NCBI RefSeq assembly: GCF_018362975.1
Contig: NZ_CP074371.1
Location: forward strand, 3,782,001 to 3,846,000
Direction of reading: 5' to 3'
Origin: Nocardia tengchongensis
GTDB lineage: Bacteria; Actinomycetota; Actinomycetes; Mycobacteriales; Mycobacteriaceae
DNA length: 64,000 nucleotides
The notes beneath the pieces are model-generated. The model saw only the letters and a list, made by a program, of their open reading frames with translations. It had not been told where the DNA came from and made no database searches. A program made the position numbers and the translations under genes. Positions 49,268 through 59,449 of the stretch are shown one piece after another (position 1 is the first letter of the stretch; every line of letters starts with the position of its first letter).

Positions 49268-49410
49268 AGGGTGTCCCGACCCATGCGCATGATCGCCGAA
49301 TCAAGCCCCAATGTTTCAGGTTTCGACAATATCGGGGTTGGCGTGCTTGTGGCGCACGGCACTTGTGTGCCGGTCTGTGTGGATCGGCTGTGGTCGGGCG
49401 AGCGTCGGCG

Positions 49411-50289
49411 CTACTCCGCGACCAGCTGGCGCAGCAGCGGACCGTACTCCGGATGAGCCAGCGCCGAGGCGAACTGCGCGGTCAGGTAGTCGGCCGGGTT
49501 GCCGGTGTCGTACCAGCGGCCCCGAATCACCTGGCCGTACACCGGGTTCTCGGCGGCGAAGATATTGATGGCGTCGGTCAGGTACACCTCGCCGGTGCGG
49601 TGGGTGTACCAGAGGTCGACCTGGCGGCGCAGTTCGGCGATGATGCCCGGGGTGACCACGTAGCCGCCGATCGCGGCGAACGACGACGGCGCGTCGGCCT
49701 GCTTGGGCTTCTCCTTGAGGCCGCTGATCCGCATCAGGCCGTCGCCCACGGTCTCCTCGACCACCGGCACGCCGTAGCGCGAGGATTCGGCCGGGTCCAT
49801 CGGCATCAGCGCCAGCACCGGCGCGCCGGTCTTGACGTAGGCGTCGATCAGCTGCTGGGCGCGGGGCACTTCGGCGACGAAGACGTCGTCGGGCCACAGC
49901 ACCAGCATGGGCTCGTCGCCCAGGTGGCGGGCCGCGTTGAGCACGGGGGTGCCGTTGCCGTAGGGGCCGTGCTGGTCCAGGTAGGTGATGTGGCCGGCGC
50001 GGCTCAGCTCGCCGACCTCCTCCACGGCGTCGGCGTAGGCGGCCTTGCCGTCGGCGCGCAGCTGCGCGACCAGCGCCGGGTTGGGGCGGAAATGGTCCTG
50101 GATCAACGACTTTCCACCGCTGACCACGATGGTGATGTCGGTGATGCCGGAGGCCACGAGTTCGCGAACGGTGTGTTCGATGACCGGCTTGTCACCCACC
50201 GGGAGCATTTCCTTCGGGATCGCCTTGGTCAACGGCAGCAGGCGCGAGCCGATACCCGCAGCGGGAATCACGGCCTTGCGAATCGTCAT
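49411..50289 (-). CDS. galU: UTP-glucose-1-phosphate uridylyltransferase
   Basis: Makes UDP-glucose for polysaccharide and glycolipid synthesis. 292 aa with the nucleotidyltransferase start [27 protein letters not shown], the [10 protein letters not shown] motif, [18 protein letters not shown] and [12 protein letters not shown] 50289 is the family start; open frame further upstream overlaps the divergent dinB. No SD is obvious. Confidence 0.93.
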   Translation of the reverse strand: MTIRKAVIPAAGIGSRLLPLTKAIPKEMLPVGDKPVIEHTVRELVASGITDITIVVSGGKSLIQDHFRPNPALVAQLRADGKAAYADAVEEVGELSRAGHITYLDQHGPYGNGTPVLNAARHLGDEPMLVLWPDDVFVAEVPRAQQLIDAYVKTGAPVLALMPMDPAESSRYGVPVVEETVGDGLMRISGLKEKPKQADAPSSFAAIGGYVVTPGIIAELRRQVDLWYTHRTGEVYLTDAINIFAAENPVYGQVIRGRWYDTGNPADYLTAQFASALAHPEYGPLLRQLVAE

Positions 50290-50338
50290 GCACGAATTCT
50301 CACACACGTTCCTGGCCCTACCTGTCGGTAGCCGCTTG

Positions 50339-50344
50339 TAGATT
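50339..50344 (+). promoter_or_regulatory. Probable -10 of leaderless dinB
   Basis: TAGATT (TANNNT) ends seven bases before GTG 50352 and no SD is present. No mycobacterial-type SOS box was seen next to it. Confidence 0.45.
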
Positions 50345-50351
50345 TCCCTCT

Positions 50352-51845
50352 GTGACCACCCCCGCCGGCCCCGCGAACTCGGCCATCGTGCCTGGTGAGG
50401 CCGATTGTCCAGGGGCGGCGACACGCGGCGGCGGGTCGGCGGGCGCGGTGGCGGATTCACGGCAACCACTCAGTTCGACCGGAGTTCGGGGCCAGCGGCG
50501 CTGGGTGCTGCACATAGATATGGACGCCTTCTTCGCCTCGGTCGAGCAGCTGACTCGCCCGACCCTGCGCGGGCGGCCGGTGCTGGTGGGCGGGATGGGC
50601 GGGCGCGGCGTGGTGGCGGGAGCCAGCTATGAGGCGCGGGTGTTCGGGGCGCGCTCGGCCATGCCGATGCATCAGGCGCGGCGGCTGGTCGGGGGGTCCG
50701 CGGTGGTGGTGCCGCCGCGCGGGGCGGTGTACGGGGAGCTCAGCGGACAGGTCTTCGAGGCGCTGCGGTCCCGGATCCCGGTATTGGAGACGCTGTCGTT
50801 CGACGAGGCGTTCGGTGAACCGGCGGAGTTGGTGGGGGCGACGCCGCAGCGGGTGGCCGAATTCTGCGAGGAGCTGCGCTCGGCGGTGCGCGAGCGCACC
50901 GGGCTGGTGGCCTCGGTCGGGGCGGGCAGCGGTAAGCAGCTGGCCAAGATCGCGTCCGGCCTGGCCAAACCCGATGGGGTGCGGGTGATTCCGGCCACGG
51001 AACAGGACGGCTTCCTCTCCGCGCTGCCGGTGCGGAAACTGTGGGGGATCGGGCCGGTGGCCGAGAGCCGCTTGCGCTCACTGGGAATCGAGACGGTGGG
51101 GGCGCTGGCGGCGCTGCCCGAATCCGAGGCGGCCTCGATCCTGGGCGGCAGTATCGGGGTGGCGCTGCACCGGCTGGCGCGCGGCATCGACGACCGGCCG
51201 GTGGCCGAGCGCGCCGAGGCCAAGCAGATCAGCGCCGAAACCACTTATGAGACCGACCTTCTCACCCTCGTGCAGCTGCGCCCCGCCATCGACGCCATGG
51301 CGATGTCGGCGCACCGGCGGCTCAGCGCGGACGGGCGGGCGGCGCGCACGGTGGTGCTGAAACTCAAGAAGACCGATATGAGCATCGTGACGCGTTCATC
51401 CACCTTGCCTTATGCGACCGAGGATCTGGTCACGCTCACCGCGGCGGCCCAGCGCTCGGCGCTGGATCCGGCCGAGATCGGCCCGATTCGTTTGGTGGGG
51501 GTGGGTTTCGCCGGATTGTCCGAGATCCGGCAGGAGTCGCTGTTCCCGGAGCTGGATCAGACCGTGAACGCCGGCGGCCCGGTCGCCGAAGAGCCCACGC
51601 TCGCCGCGCCCGGCGGCCCGGATCCGCTGGTACCGCCCGCAACTCGGTCCTTCGCGCTCGGGACCTGGTATCCGGGACTGGATGTCGAACACCCGGAATT
51701 CGGGCACGGCTGGGTGCAGGGCGCGGGGCACGGCGTGGTGACGGTGCGCTTCGAAACCCGTTCCACCGGGCCGGGTCCCACGCGCACCTTCCCCGCCGAG
51801 GATCCGGCTCTGACCAGGGCTGATCCGCTGGGCAGCCTGCGCTGA
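50352..51845 (+). CDS. dinB: DNA polymerase IV (Y-family, DinB)
   Basis: Translesion polymerase, 497 aa. Catalytic motifs are [14 protein letters not shown] and LSFDEAF (Asp-Glu pair; the family usually has SLDEA or SIDEA), then the palm [17 protein letters not shown], helix-hairpin-helix [13 protein letters not shown] and little-finger domain. QESLFPEL is a beta-clamp-binding motif like that of mycobacterial DinB1. A further C-terminal part ([24 protein letters not shown]) resembles the extension seen in actinobacterial DinB proteins. The first 48 residues are low-complexity; GTG 50352 may be leaderless. Confidence 0.92.
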   Translation: MTTPAGPANSAIVPGEADCPGAATRGGGSAGAVADSRQPLSSTGVRGQRRWVLHIDMDAFFASVEQLTRPTLRGRPVLVGGMGGRGVVAGASYEARVFGARSAMPMHQARRLVGGSAVVVPPRGAVYGELSGQVFEALRSRIPVLETLSFDEAFGEPAELVGATPQRVAEFCEELRSAVRERTGLVASVGAGSGKQLAKIASGLAKPDGVRVIPATEQDGFLSALPVRKLWGIGPVAESRLRSLGIETVGALAALPESEAASILGGSIGVALHRLARGIDDRPVAERAEAKQISAETTYETDLLTLVQLRPAIDAMAMSAHRRLSADGRAARTVVLKLKKTDMSIVTRSSTLPYATEDLVTLTAAAQRSALDPAEIGPIRLVGVGFAGLSEIRQESLFPELDQTVNAGGPVAEEPTLAAPGGPDPLVPPATRSFALGTWYPGLDVEHPEFGHGWVQGAGHGVVTVRFETRSTGPGPTRTFPAEDPALTRADPLGSLR

Positions 51846-52026
51846 TCCGGTTAAGACCCGAATGCGTGAATTATGTGGATTCGGCCTGAATATGCCGCGC
51901 CATCGGCTGCGAAGGCGGATTCCGCGACGTCGCGTTGGTAGTGTCGCCAGTCGGGCAGCGCCGCCAGGCGCGCGTAGCTGTCACGTTGTTGTCGAACGGA
52001 CCTACTCGAACGCAAAGGACGAGCAG

Positions 52027-52526
52027 TTGAAGCTTCAGAAGACTGGACGCATCGCGGTTGCCGCACTGGCTGTCGTGACGGTACTCGGGCTGTCGGCGTG
52101 TGGCAGCGGTGACAAGAAGGAGACCAAGCCCACCAAGGCGACCACCTCGAAGGTCACCGGTGCGCAGGGCAACTATCCGCCGGCCCCGTCGGCCGCCGAC
52201 CTGAACGCCGAGCTGCAGAAGGCGCTGGACCCGAACATCCCGATGCCCAGAAGCTCGACATGATGCAGGGCGCGAACGCGGACCCGAGCCTGCCCAGCCG
52301 CCTGACCGAGGCCTACCGGCAGAACAACGCCACCATCACCGTCACCAACGTGACCGACCTGGGCAACGGCACCATCACCGCCGACGCGCAGTTCGCCGTC
52401 AACGGCGGCCAGCCGCAGCAGGCGGTCGTGCCGTTCGTGGCCGAGGACGGCAAGTGGAAGGTCCAGAAGGACTGGGTCTGCAACGCGCTGTCGCTGGCCA
52501 ACCAGACCTCCCCGGCCTGCGGCTAA
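52027..52526 (+). CDS. MTB12-like lipoprotein (frame disrupted)
   Basis: About 166 aa. TTG 52027 has AAAGGAC upstream and starts a lipoprotein signal peptide with lipobox GLSAC (Cys near residue 25). A Lys/Thr-rich spacer leads to a domain resembling the low-molecular-weight antigen MTB12 family (SAADLNAELQKALDPNIP, NATITVTNVTDLGNGTITADA, WKVQKDWVCNAL). One G is missing at about 52245 (ATGGCC read as ATGCCC), after which KLDMMQGANADPS continues. Function unknown; surface antigen-like. Confidence 0.75.
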
Positions 52527-52540
52527 TCCTCGACGATCGG

Positions 52541-52567
52541 CCCGGCATTCGCTCGTCGGATGCCGGG
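52541..52567 (+). terminator. Hairpin terminator after the MTB12-like gene
   Basis: CCCGGCAT (52541-52548) pairs with ATGCCGGG (52560-52567), 11-base loop, followed by a TTC-rich stretch. Confidence 0.6.
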
Positions 52568-52619
52568 TTCGTCCGTCTTCTTGGCGGACGATGATGAGGA
52601 CCGCTTAGGATCTGCGGTC

Positions 52620-55600
52620 GTGACGGACGTGTTGGAGAAGGCGGGGCAAGATGCCGCCGGGAGTGCTGGTGCCGAACCCGAGAGACGGCTTCGAGGGGGC
52701 TGGGCGCGACCGCTCGCTCTGATCGCCGGCCTGATCGCCGTGCTCGCGGCCCTCGCGGTGCCGTTCCTGCCGGTGCGGGTGGACCACACCACTCTGACCT
52801 GGCCGCAAGGCAATTCGACGCAGAGCATCGAAGCCCCGCTGATCAGCTACGCGCCGCAGAGCTTCGACGCCACCATTCCTTGTGCGGCCGTGACCCAGCT
52901 CGGCGCCAAGGGCGGCACCCTCGCCGCCACCGGTCCCGACGGTGCGCCGGATCTCGAGAAGTATGGCTTCGTGGCCAAGGTCACCGCGGCGTCCACCACC
53001 GCCGACGGCGTGACCACCCCCGGCAAGCTGGAAGCGGTCCTGCACCACAAGACGCTGCTGAGCGTGCCCGTCGATCAGCTCGGCGCGGGTTGCGTACTCA
53101 CCGTCCACTCCGGCTTCACCTCCTCCACTGCGACGCTGAGCGGCAGCACGGTCGCCCCGGTCACCCTCGACGGCGACTACCGGCCGCAGCTGGTCGGCAT
53201 CTTCAGCGACCTGACCGTCTCCGACGGCGTGAAGGTCACCGCGGAGGTCGACAGCCGCTTCAGCTCCACGCCGAGCCCGCTCAAGCGGATCGCCATCTGG
53301 ACCGCCATCATCGGCACCGTCGTCGCGCTGGCCGCCCTGTTCGGGCTGGACCGCCTCGATGGCCGCCGCAGCCGCCGCTTCCTGCCCAAGCACTGGTGGA
53401 CCTTCCAGCCCGTCGACGCGGCGGTGCTGGGCACGCTGGTGCTGTGGCACTTCATCGGCGCGACCACCTCCGATGACGGCTACCAGTTCGGTATGGGCCG
53501 GGTCAGCATTCACGCCGGTTACATGGCCAACTACTTCGGTTACTTCGGTGTCCCCGAAACCCCGGTCGGCACACCGTATTACGACCTCATCGGCCACATG
53601 GCGCAGATCAGCCCGGCCAGCGTGTGGATGCGCCTGCCCGCGCTGCTCGCGGGTGCGCTCATCTGGCTGGTACTCAGCCGTGAGGTGATTCCCCGCCTGG
53701 GCGCGCGCGTGCGCCGCGACCGGATCGCGGTGTGGACCGGCGGACTGGGCTTCCTCGCGATCTGGCTGCCCTACAACAACGGCCTGCGCCCGGAACCGCT
53801 GGTGGCACTGGGCGTGCTGCTGACCTGGGTGTCGGTGGAACGGGCCATTGCGACCGGCCGGCTGCTGCCGTTCGGTATCGCCGTCACCATCGGCGCGTTC
53901 ACCTGTACCGTCGGCCCGTCCGGCATCATCTGCTTCGCGCCGCTGCTGGCGGGAATCCGGCCGATCTGGCGGATCCTCAACAGGCGCGCAACGGATTTGG
54001 GCAAGCCGACCGCGCCCGGTGCGAGCACACTCACGATCCTGCGCGCTCGCGCCGGTGCGTACCTGACCCTGGCCGCCCCGGTGGTCGCCGCCGGCGCCGT
54101 CGTGCTCGCGATCATGTTCTGCGATCAGCCGCTGGCGTCGATGTCGGAGATGAGCCGGGTGCACACCGCGGTCGGCCCGGACGTGCACTGGGACGCCGAA
54201 TACATTCGCTACCAGTACCTTTTCATGCCCACCATCGACGGTTCGCTGGCGCGGCGCTTCGGCATGTTCGCCTTCTGGATCGGCCTGCTGGTGTGCACGG
54301 CGGTGCTGCTGCGCAAGGGCGGCCGGATCCCGTTCACCGCCTCGGGCCCGGTGCGCCGGGTGCTGGGCACCGGCGTCGGCGTCATCCTGCTGATGATGCT
54401 GACCCCCACCAAGTGGACCCACCACAACGGCATCTACGCCGGATTGGCCGGTGTCGTAGCGGTTCTCACCGCGGTCGCCGTGGGCCCGCGGGTCATGCGC
54501 TCGCCTCGCAACCGCGCGCTGTTCGCCGCGGTGATCGCCTTCGCGCTCGCGGCGGCGTTCGCCAGCATCAACGGCTGGTGGTACGTGTCGAACTGGTCGA
54601 TCTCCTGGAACGACAAGCCGGTGGTGCTGGCCGGGTTCCTGGTCTCCAAGCTCTTCCTGGGTCTCGCGCTGGCGCTGCTGGCGCTGGCCGGCTGGTTCCA
54701 CGTGCGCGCGCCCGAACAGCCCGGCCCGCACCGGATCTCGAAGCTGGGCTGGCGTTTCATCGCCATCCCGCCGCTGACCGTGGCCGCCGCCTTCATGGTG
54801 GTGTTCGAGGTCGCGATGCTGGCCAAGGGCGCTGTCGCGCAGTACCCGGCGTACTCGCTGGCCCGCTCGAATGTCGATGCGGTGCTGGGCAAGCCGTGCG
54901 GGCTGGCCCGCGACGTGCGGGTCGAGGAGCATCCGAACGAGGGCATGCTGGTGCCGCTGACCGGCGACGCGCACAGCGCCTTCGCCGCCGACGCGACCGG
55001 CTTCTCGCCGCACGGCGTGGCCACCGATCTGCGCCCCGACGACGACCTCGATACCGGCGGCAGCGTCGCCAGCGCGGTCAGCGGTCGCAGCAGCGGCACC
55101 GCCGACGGAACCACCACCGCGCCACTGCCTTTCGGCCTGGACTCCAGCACTCCGGTGCTGGGCAGCTACAACAGCTCCGAGGCGGTCTCCACGCTGACCA
55201 CCGGCTGGTACGCGCTGCCCGCCGCCAAGGACCGCGCCGGCATCATCTCGATCGCCGCAGCGGGCCGCATCCGTTCGGTCGACAAGGACGGCATCGTGAC
55301 GCCGGGCCAGTCGGTCGAGGTGGAATACGGTGTGCCCGGCGCCGACGGTGTGCCCGAGGCACAGGGCCGGGTCACGCCGATCGACATCGGCCCCGCCCCG
55401 ACCTGGCGCAATCTGCGGACGCCGCTGAGCGATATTCCGGCCGACGCCACCGCGATTCGCATCGTCGCCACCGATCGGGACAGCGATCCCAAGCAGTGGG
55501 TGGCGCTCACCCCGCCGCGCATCCCGCACACGGTCTCGCTCGAGGACTATGTCGGCCGCACCAAGCCGGTGCTGCTGGATTGGGAAGTGGGCCTGCAGTT

Positions 55601-55922
55601 CCCGTGCCAGCGGCCCTTCGATCACCTCGACGGCATCGCCGAGGTGCCCGAGTACCGCATCCTGCCCGACCGCGGCGGCGCGGCCATGACCACGCTGTGG
55701 CAGAGCCACGACGGCGGCGGCGCGCTGGGCTGGAGTTCGATGCTGCTGCGCCCGGTCACCATCGCCACCTTCCTGGACAACGACCCGCGCCGGGACTGGG
55801 GTGAGCTGCAGCGGTACGAGCGGATCGACTCGTCCGCGCAGACCGCGAAGCCGTCGGTGACGGTGGAGACGCATTCCGGGCGCTGGAATCCGGGACCGAT
55901 CAATGTGACCGGCTGGCAGTAG
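52620..55922 (+). CDS. Arabinosyltransferase, Emb family (GT53)
   Basis: Polytopic decaprenylphosphoryl-arabinose-dependent transferase for arabinogalactan or lipoarabinomannan, 1,100 aa. Features are an N-terminal membrane segment, an extracytoplasmic domain (residues about 50-230), the GT-C motif TSDDGYQFGMGR, about 13 membrane segments including TPTKWTHHNGIYAGL, and a C-terminal carbohydrate-binding domain ending SGRWNPGPINVTGW. GTG 52620 follows TAGGAT (52606-52611) by eight bases without an SD. It stands alone, without aftA or a second emb gene, so EmbA, EmbB or EmbC cannot be assigned from context. Confidence 0.9.
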   Translation: MTDVLEKAGQDAAGSAGAEPERRLRGGWARPLALIAGLIAVLAALAVPFLPVRVDHTTLTWPQGNSTQSIEAPLISYAPQSFDATIPCAAVTQLGAKGGTLAATGPDGAPDLEKYGFVAKVTAASTTADGVTTPGKLEAVLHHKTLLSVPVDQLGAGCVLTVHSGFTSSTATLSGSTVAPVTLDGDYRPQLVGIFSDLTVSDGVKVTAEVDSRFSSTPSPLKRIAIWTAIIGTVVALAALFGLDRLDGRRSRRFLPKHWWTFQPVDAAVLGTLVLWHFIGATTSDDGYQFGMGRVSIHAGYMANYFGYFGVPETPVGTPYYDLIGHMAQISPASVWMRLPALLAGALIWLVLSREVIPRLGARVRRDRIAVWTGGLGFLAIWLPYNNGLRPEPLVALGVLLTWVSVERAIATGRLLPFGIAVTIGAFTCTVGPSGIICFAPLLAGIRPIWRILNRRATDLGKPTAPGASTLTILRARAGAYLTLAAPVVAAGAVVLAIMFCDQPLASMSEMSRVHTAVGPDVHWDAEYIRYQYLFMPTIDGSLARRFGMFAFWIGLLVCTAVLLRKGGRIPFTASGPVRRVLGTGVGVILLMMLTPTKWTHHNGIYAGLAGVVAVLTAVAVGPRVMRSPRNRALFAAVIAFALAAAFASINGWWYVSNWSISWNDKPVVLAGFLVSKLFLGLALALLALAGWFHVRAPEQPGPHRISKLGWRFIAIPPLTVAAAFMVVFEVAMLAKGAVAQYPAYSLARSNVDAVLGKPCGLARDVRVEEHPNEGMLVPLTGDAHSAFAADATGFSPHGVATDLRPDDDLDTGGSVASAVSGRSSGTADGTTTAPLPFGLDSSTPVLGSYNSSEAVSTLTTGWYALPAAKDRAGIISIAAAGRIRSVDKDGIVTPGQSVEVEYGVPGADGVPEAQGRVTPIDIGPAPTWRNLRTPLSDIPADATAIRIVATDRDSDPKQWVALTPPRIPHTVSLEDYVGRTKPVLLDWEVGLQFPCQRPFDHLDGIAEVPEYRILPDRGGAAMTTLWQSHDGGGALGWSSMLLRPVTIATFLDNDPRRDWGELQRYERIDSSAQTAKPSVTVETHSGRWNPGPINVTGWQ

Positions 55923-55934
55923 CCGGCTGACGAG

Positions 55935-55966
55935 CCGCCCCCGCTTCCATCAGGAAGCGGGGGCGG
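55935..55966. terminator. Hairpin terminator after the emb gene
   Basis: Perfect 14-bp stem (CCGCCCCCGCTTCC, 55935-55948, with 55953-55966), loop ATCA, between converging genes. Confidence 0.85.
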
Positions 55967-55993
55967 AGTCGTCTGTAGAGGTTCGGCCCGCGA

Positions 55994-56707
55994 TTACGGA
56001 CCTGCGACTCCCTGAAGTTTCCGCACCTGGGCCGCGGTCATGGCGCTGAGCTGCTGTGGATCGGGTTCCTTGGCGTCGGAGTAGGCGATCTGCACGACCG
56101 TGGAGCCGACCAGCGTGATGCTCACATCGGTGTAGAGGGTGATCCCGTCGCTGGTGGTGCGCACCTGGAACGCGGTCGACCCGTCTCCGGCCTGCGGCTG
56201 ATTCAGACCGCCCAGCCGGAATTCGACCTTGGTGTTGTCGGCGTCGGTGCCGGAGTATTTCGTGCACCCGGTCAGCAGCGACTGGACGGTGGTGAACGCC
56301 CGCACCGCGCCGCCGTTCGCGTAGGACGCCGCGTCGATGTCGACACTGGCGAAGTTCATCCCGCCGAACTGGGCCGCGGCCTGGGCCGCCGCGCCGGGGA
56401 CCTGAACGGCGATGGCCGCCAGCACCTTCGCGCACTCCGCGGGATCGGTCTTGGCGCCCGCGCCGCCGGCGTTGCCGGGCGGCGGATCGTCGAGGGCGGT
56501 GAAGCCCGCGGGCAGCGCCGTCAGATCCAGCAGATCCGAGCGCAGCGTGTACTGGTCGAGAACCGGTGCGTCCCCGGGCGACTGCGACGGCTGCACGGCC
56601 GGGCCCAGACCGGGCAGCGGGCTCCCGGAGTCCTTACTGTTCCCGCAGGCGGTGGCGGTCAGCGCGAGCACGCCGGCCAGCAGCGCCAGCCTGGTCAGGC
56701 TCCCCAC
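55994..56707 (-). CDS. Putative sensor-type lipoprotein
   Basis: 237 aa with a lipoprotein signal (LALLAGVLALTATAC; Cys near residue 21), a Pro/Ser spacer and a domain with DLTALPAGFTALDDPP, AECAKVLAAIAVQ, three further Cys or Gly-rich turns and TTSDGITLYTDVSITLVGSTVVQIAYSD. The pattern recalls the extracytoplasmic sensor domain of PknH-like proteins (DUF5642 type), but this is a weak assignment. GTG 56707 overlaps the upstream lipoprotein gene by 13 bases, so the two are co-expressed. Confidence 0.7.
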   Translation of the reverse strand: MGSLTRLALLAGVLALTATACGNSKDSGSPLPGLGPAVQPSQSPGDAPVLDQYTLRSDLLDLTALPAGFTALDDPPPGNAGGAGAKTDPAECAKVLAAIAVQVPGAAAQAAAQFGGMNFASVDIDAASYANGGAVRAFTTVQSLLTGCTKYSGTDADNTKVEFRLGGLNQPQAGDGSTAFQVRTTSDGITLYTDVSITLVGSTVVQIAYSDAKEPDPQQLSAMTAAQVRKLQGVAGP

Positions 56708-57699
56708 TGCACCTCCGTGCGCAGGCTCTGACGCAGGGTCACCGCGCTGCGCGGGTCGCGGTAGGTCTGGTTGCCGCCCACTTCCACCGTGCCCGAAACC
56801 GGCAGCGGCAGGTCCAGATCCACGGCGATGGTGCCGGTGCCGTGCATGAGGTAGTCGACGATCTCGAGCTGTCCGGCCTCGTTGGGCAGATGCCAGACCG
56901 TGGACTTCGGGGTCTGCACCACGTTCAGTTCGATGGTGAGGTCATTGCCGTCGCGGGCGGTGAGGGTGCAGGTGGTGACCTGCTCGAGCGGGACGCTCCC
57001 GGAAACCGGTTGCCGCACCGTCCACACCGCGCCCACGCCGACGGCTTCGGCCGGGAACGCGATCGACTGGTACACGGCCTGATAGAACGACTGCTCCAGG
57101 GCCGCGCGCGCGGCGTCGGAGGTGGAGGGCTTGGGGGACAGCTTCAGCGCGGTGATCGCACCCACGTCGCTGACGTCGATCCCGACCCGGGATCCGTCGG
57201 CGGGCGCGAGCGCCTTGGCCATCGCCGGATCGGGGGAGGTGACGTTGCCGACGGTCAGTTCGACGCCGTCGGCGCCGGAGCGCGCGGTCAGCGGAATCGT
57301 GATCGAGGGCGGGGAGATGTCGCGCTGCGGCTGCTGATTGATCTGCTGCTCGATGTGGTGATCGGTGGTCAGCGTGACCTGCTGGCTGATGCCCGGTTCG
57401 AGGGTGCGGCGCAGCGGGGATCGGGGTTCGGCGCCCGGGCTGATCACGGTGGTGGTGACCGCCTCGATGGGCATGGTGACTTCTTTGTTGAAGCCGACCG
57501 GTTCGGTGCCGTCGGACTCGGTGATGGTTTCGGACCCGTCGCTGCACCCGACGCCGAAGGCGGTCAGGGTCATGGCCAGGACCAGCATCAGGACCCCGGA
57601 GCGGGTGGTGCGCGCACCCCCGCGCCGCGGCGGTCGCGGTGTGCCGGAACAGCATGCGGTGGCGTTCGCCGAGCTGGGGGAGGAAGACAACACCGTCAC
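56695..57699 (-). CDS. Putative lipoprotein of unknown function
   Basis: 334 aa if started at GTG 57699. A basic cytoplasmic part (RPPRRGGARTTR) precedes LMLVLAMTLTAFGVGCSD, a lipobox with Cys near residue 52; the real start may be closer to the signal peptide. The exported part is beta-rich with ISQQVTLTTDHHIEQQIN, VGAVWTVRQPVSGSV and a C-terminal VEVGGNQTYRDPRSAV repeat-like pattern; it resembles DUF6263-type proteins. Co-transcribed with the next lipoprotein, converging on the emb gene. Confidence 0.68.
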   Translation of the reverse strand: MTVLSSSPSSANATACCSGTPRPPRRGGARTTRSGVLMLVLAMTLTAFGVGCSDGSETITESDGTEPVGFNKEVTMPIEAVTTTVISPGAEPRSPLRRTLEPGISQQVTLTTDHHIEQQINQQPQRDISPPSITIPLTARSGADGVELTVGNVTSPDPAMAKALAPADGSRVGIDVSDVGAITALKLSPKPSTSDAARAALEQSFYQAVYQSIAFPAEAVGVGAVWTVRQPVSGSVPLEQVTTCTLTARDGNDLTIELNVVQTPKSTVWHLPNEAGQLEIVDYLMHGTGTIAVDLDLPLPVSGTVEVGGNQTYRDPRSAVTLRQSLRTEVQWGA

Positions 57700-57861
57700 G
57701 TCGAACAGGTTACGACGCGTTCCTGAAAAACAGCTGGGATCCTGTGCCGCCGCCGTTTCGGTGCCCGCGGACCGAGCTTGCGGTTCGCCCGGGCGGCGGT
57801 TCGGAGCCGCCGGGCCCGGACCGTTCAGAGTCGCCGAGCAGGCATAAGGAATGATGTCAGG

Positions 57862-58514
57862 GTGAGTACCGACCGGCCGCGCGAATCGGGCGCTGAGGAA
57901 CCAGACAAGTCGACAGGGGAGAACACCCCGTCGACCGACGACCGGACTTCCCCCGCCGAGCCGACGGAATCGGACGCCGCGCCCGCGGCGACTCAGCCCC
58001 TGCGCCTGCGCAACCTGCTCGTGCTCGCCGCCGTGGTACTCGGTCTGGATCTGCTGACCAAGACCATCGTGGTCTCCACCATGACCCCGGCAAGCCGATC
58101 TATCTGATCGGTGACTGGGCGCGGCTGTCGCTGGTCCGCAACCCGGGCGCCGCGTTCTCCATGGCCACCGGCATGACCTGGCTGCTGACGTTGATCGCGG
58201 CCGCGGTGGTGATCGGTGTCGTCCGGATCGGCCGCACCCTGCGGTCGCTGCCGTGGGCCATCGGCCTGGGCTTGGTGCTGGGCGGCGCGCTGGGCAACCT
58301 CATCGATCGCCTGTTCCGCGCGCCGGGCCCGCTGCAGGGTCATGTGGTGGATTTCGTGGCGGTCGGCTGGTGGCCGGTGTTCAATGTGGCCGATTCGGCG
58401 ATCGTGTGCGGCGCGATCCTGCTGGTGGCGCTGACGGTGTTCGGTTACGAGCCCGACGGCACCCGCATGCACCGGCAGCCGGCGGCATCCAACGTGGAGG
58501 GGAAGACGGCGTGA
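57862..58514 (+). CDS. lspA: Lipoprotein signal peptidase (frame disrupted)
   Basis: Cleaves prolipoprotein signal peptides after lipidation; about 217 aa. Unusual N-terminal low-complexity Glu/Ser/Thr extension (about 48 residues), then four membrane segments and the conserved blocks [22 protein letters not shown] and VVDFVAVG...FNVADSAI with the two catalytic Asp. One C is missing at 58085-58088 (ACCCCGG); PASRSI should read [10 protein letters not shown]. An essential-type gene, so probable sequencing error. GTG 57862 lacks an SD. The stop overlaps rluD as GTGA. Confidence 0.88.
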
Positions 58515-59437
58515 GGGAAACTCGCAGTATGCCGGTGCCGGACGGCCTGGACGGCATGCGTGTCGATGCCGGGCTGTCGCGGCTGCTGGGACTGTCGCGG
58601 ACCGCGGTGGCGGCCATGACCGAGGACGGCTCGGTGCAGCTGGACGGTGTGGCGGCCGGAAAGTCGGACCGGCTCAACGCCGGCGCCTGGCTGGAGGTCG
58701 AGTTCCCCGAGCCCAAGCGCGAACTCACCGTCGAGGCGACTCCCGTGGACGGCATGAAGATCCTCTACGCCGACGACGACATCGTCGCCGTGGACAAGCC
58801 CGTCGGCGTGGCGGCCCACACCGGCGTCGGCTGGACCGGCCCCACGGTGGTCGGCGGCCTGGCGGCCATGGGCTACCGCATCTCCACGTCGGGGGCGCAC
58901 GAGCGGCAGGGCATCGTGCACCGACTGGATGTCGGCACGTCCGGCGTGATGGTGGTCGCCCAGTCCGAGCACGCGTACACCCAGCTCAAGCGCGCTTTCA
59001 AATACCGCACCGTCGAGAAGCGCTATCAAGCTCTCGTGCAGGGACATCCGGACCCGAGCAGCGGCACGATCGACGCGCCGATCGGCCGCGCCCGTGGCAA
59101 CGACTGGAAGTTCGCGGTCACCGCCGACGGCCGCCCGTCGGTCACCCACTACGACACCGTCGAAGCCTTCCAGGCGGCGAGTCTGCTCGACATCCACCTG
59201 GAAACCGGTCGCACGCACCAGATTCGCGTGCATTTCTCGGCGGTCCGCCACCCCTGCTGTGGTGACCTCACCTACGGCGCGGACCCGCGACTGGCCGAAC
59301 GCCTGGGCCTGGAACGTCAGTGGCTGCACGCCCGCCAGCTGGGCTTCAACCACCCCGCCGACGGCCGCTGGGTCGAGATCACCAGCGAATACCCCGCCGA
59401 CCTGGAACACGCGCTCGACGTCTTGCGCCAGCACTGA
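58511..59437 (+). CDS. RluD-family 23S rRNA pseudouridine synthase
   Basis: 308 aa. An S4 RNA-binding domain ([21 protein letters not shown]) precedes the RluA/RluD catalytic domain with [17 protein letters not shown], where the Asp is the nucleophile, and [15 protein letters not shown] 58511 has GGAGGGGAAG upstream and overlaps lspA, the common actinobacterial pairing. The precise uridine target cannot be read from sequence. Confidence 0.9.
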   Translation: MRETRSMPVPDGLDGMRVDAGLSRLLGLSRTAVAAMTEDGSVQLDGVAAGKSDRLNAGAWLEVEFPEPKRELTVEATPVDGMKILYADDDIVAVDKPVGVAAHTGVGWTGPTVVGGLAAMGYRISTSGAHERQGIVHRLDVGTSGVMVVAQSEHAYTQLKRAFKYRTVEKRYQALVQGHPDPSSGTIDAPIGRARGNDWKFAVTADGRPSVTHYDTVEAFQAASLLDIHLETGRTHQIRVHFSAVRHPCCGDLTYGADPRLAERLGLERQWLHARQLGFNHPADGRWVEITSEYPADLEHALDVLRQH

Positions 59438-59449
59438 TCGGAGCTCCGA

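Noticed and set aside
52605..55874. 1,089-codon open frame antisense to the emb gene
   Set aside because: Low-complexity shadow frame; the plus strand encodes a full Emb protein.
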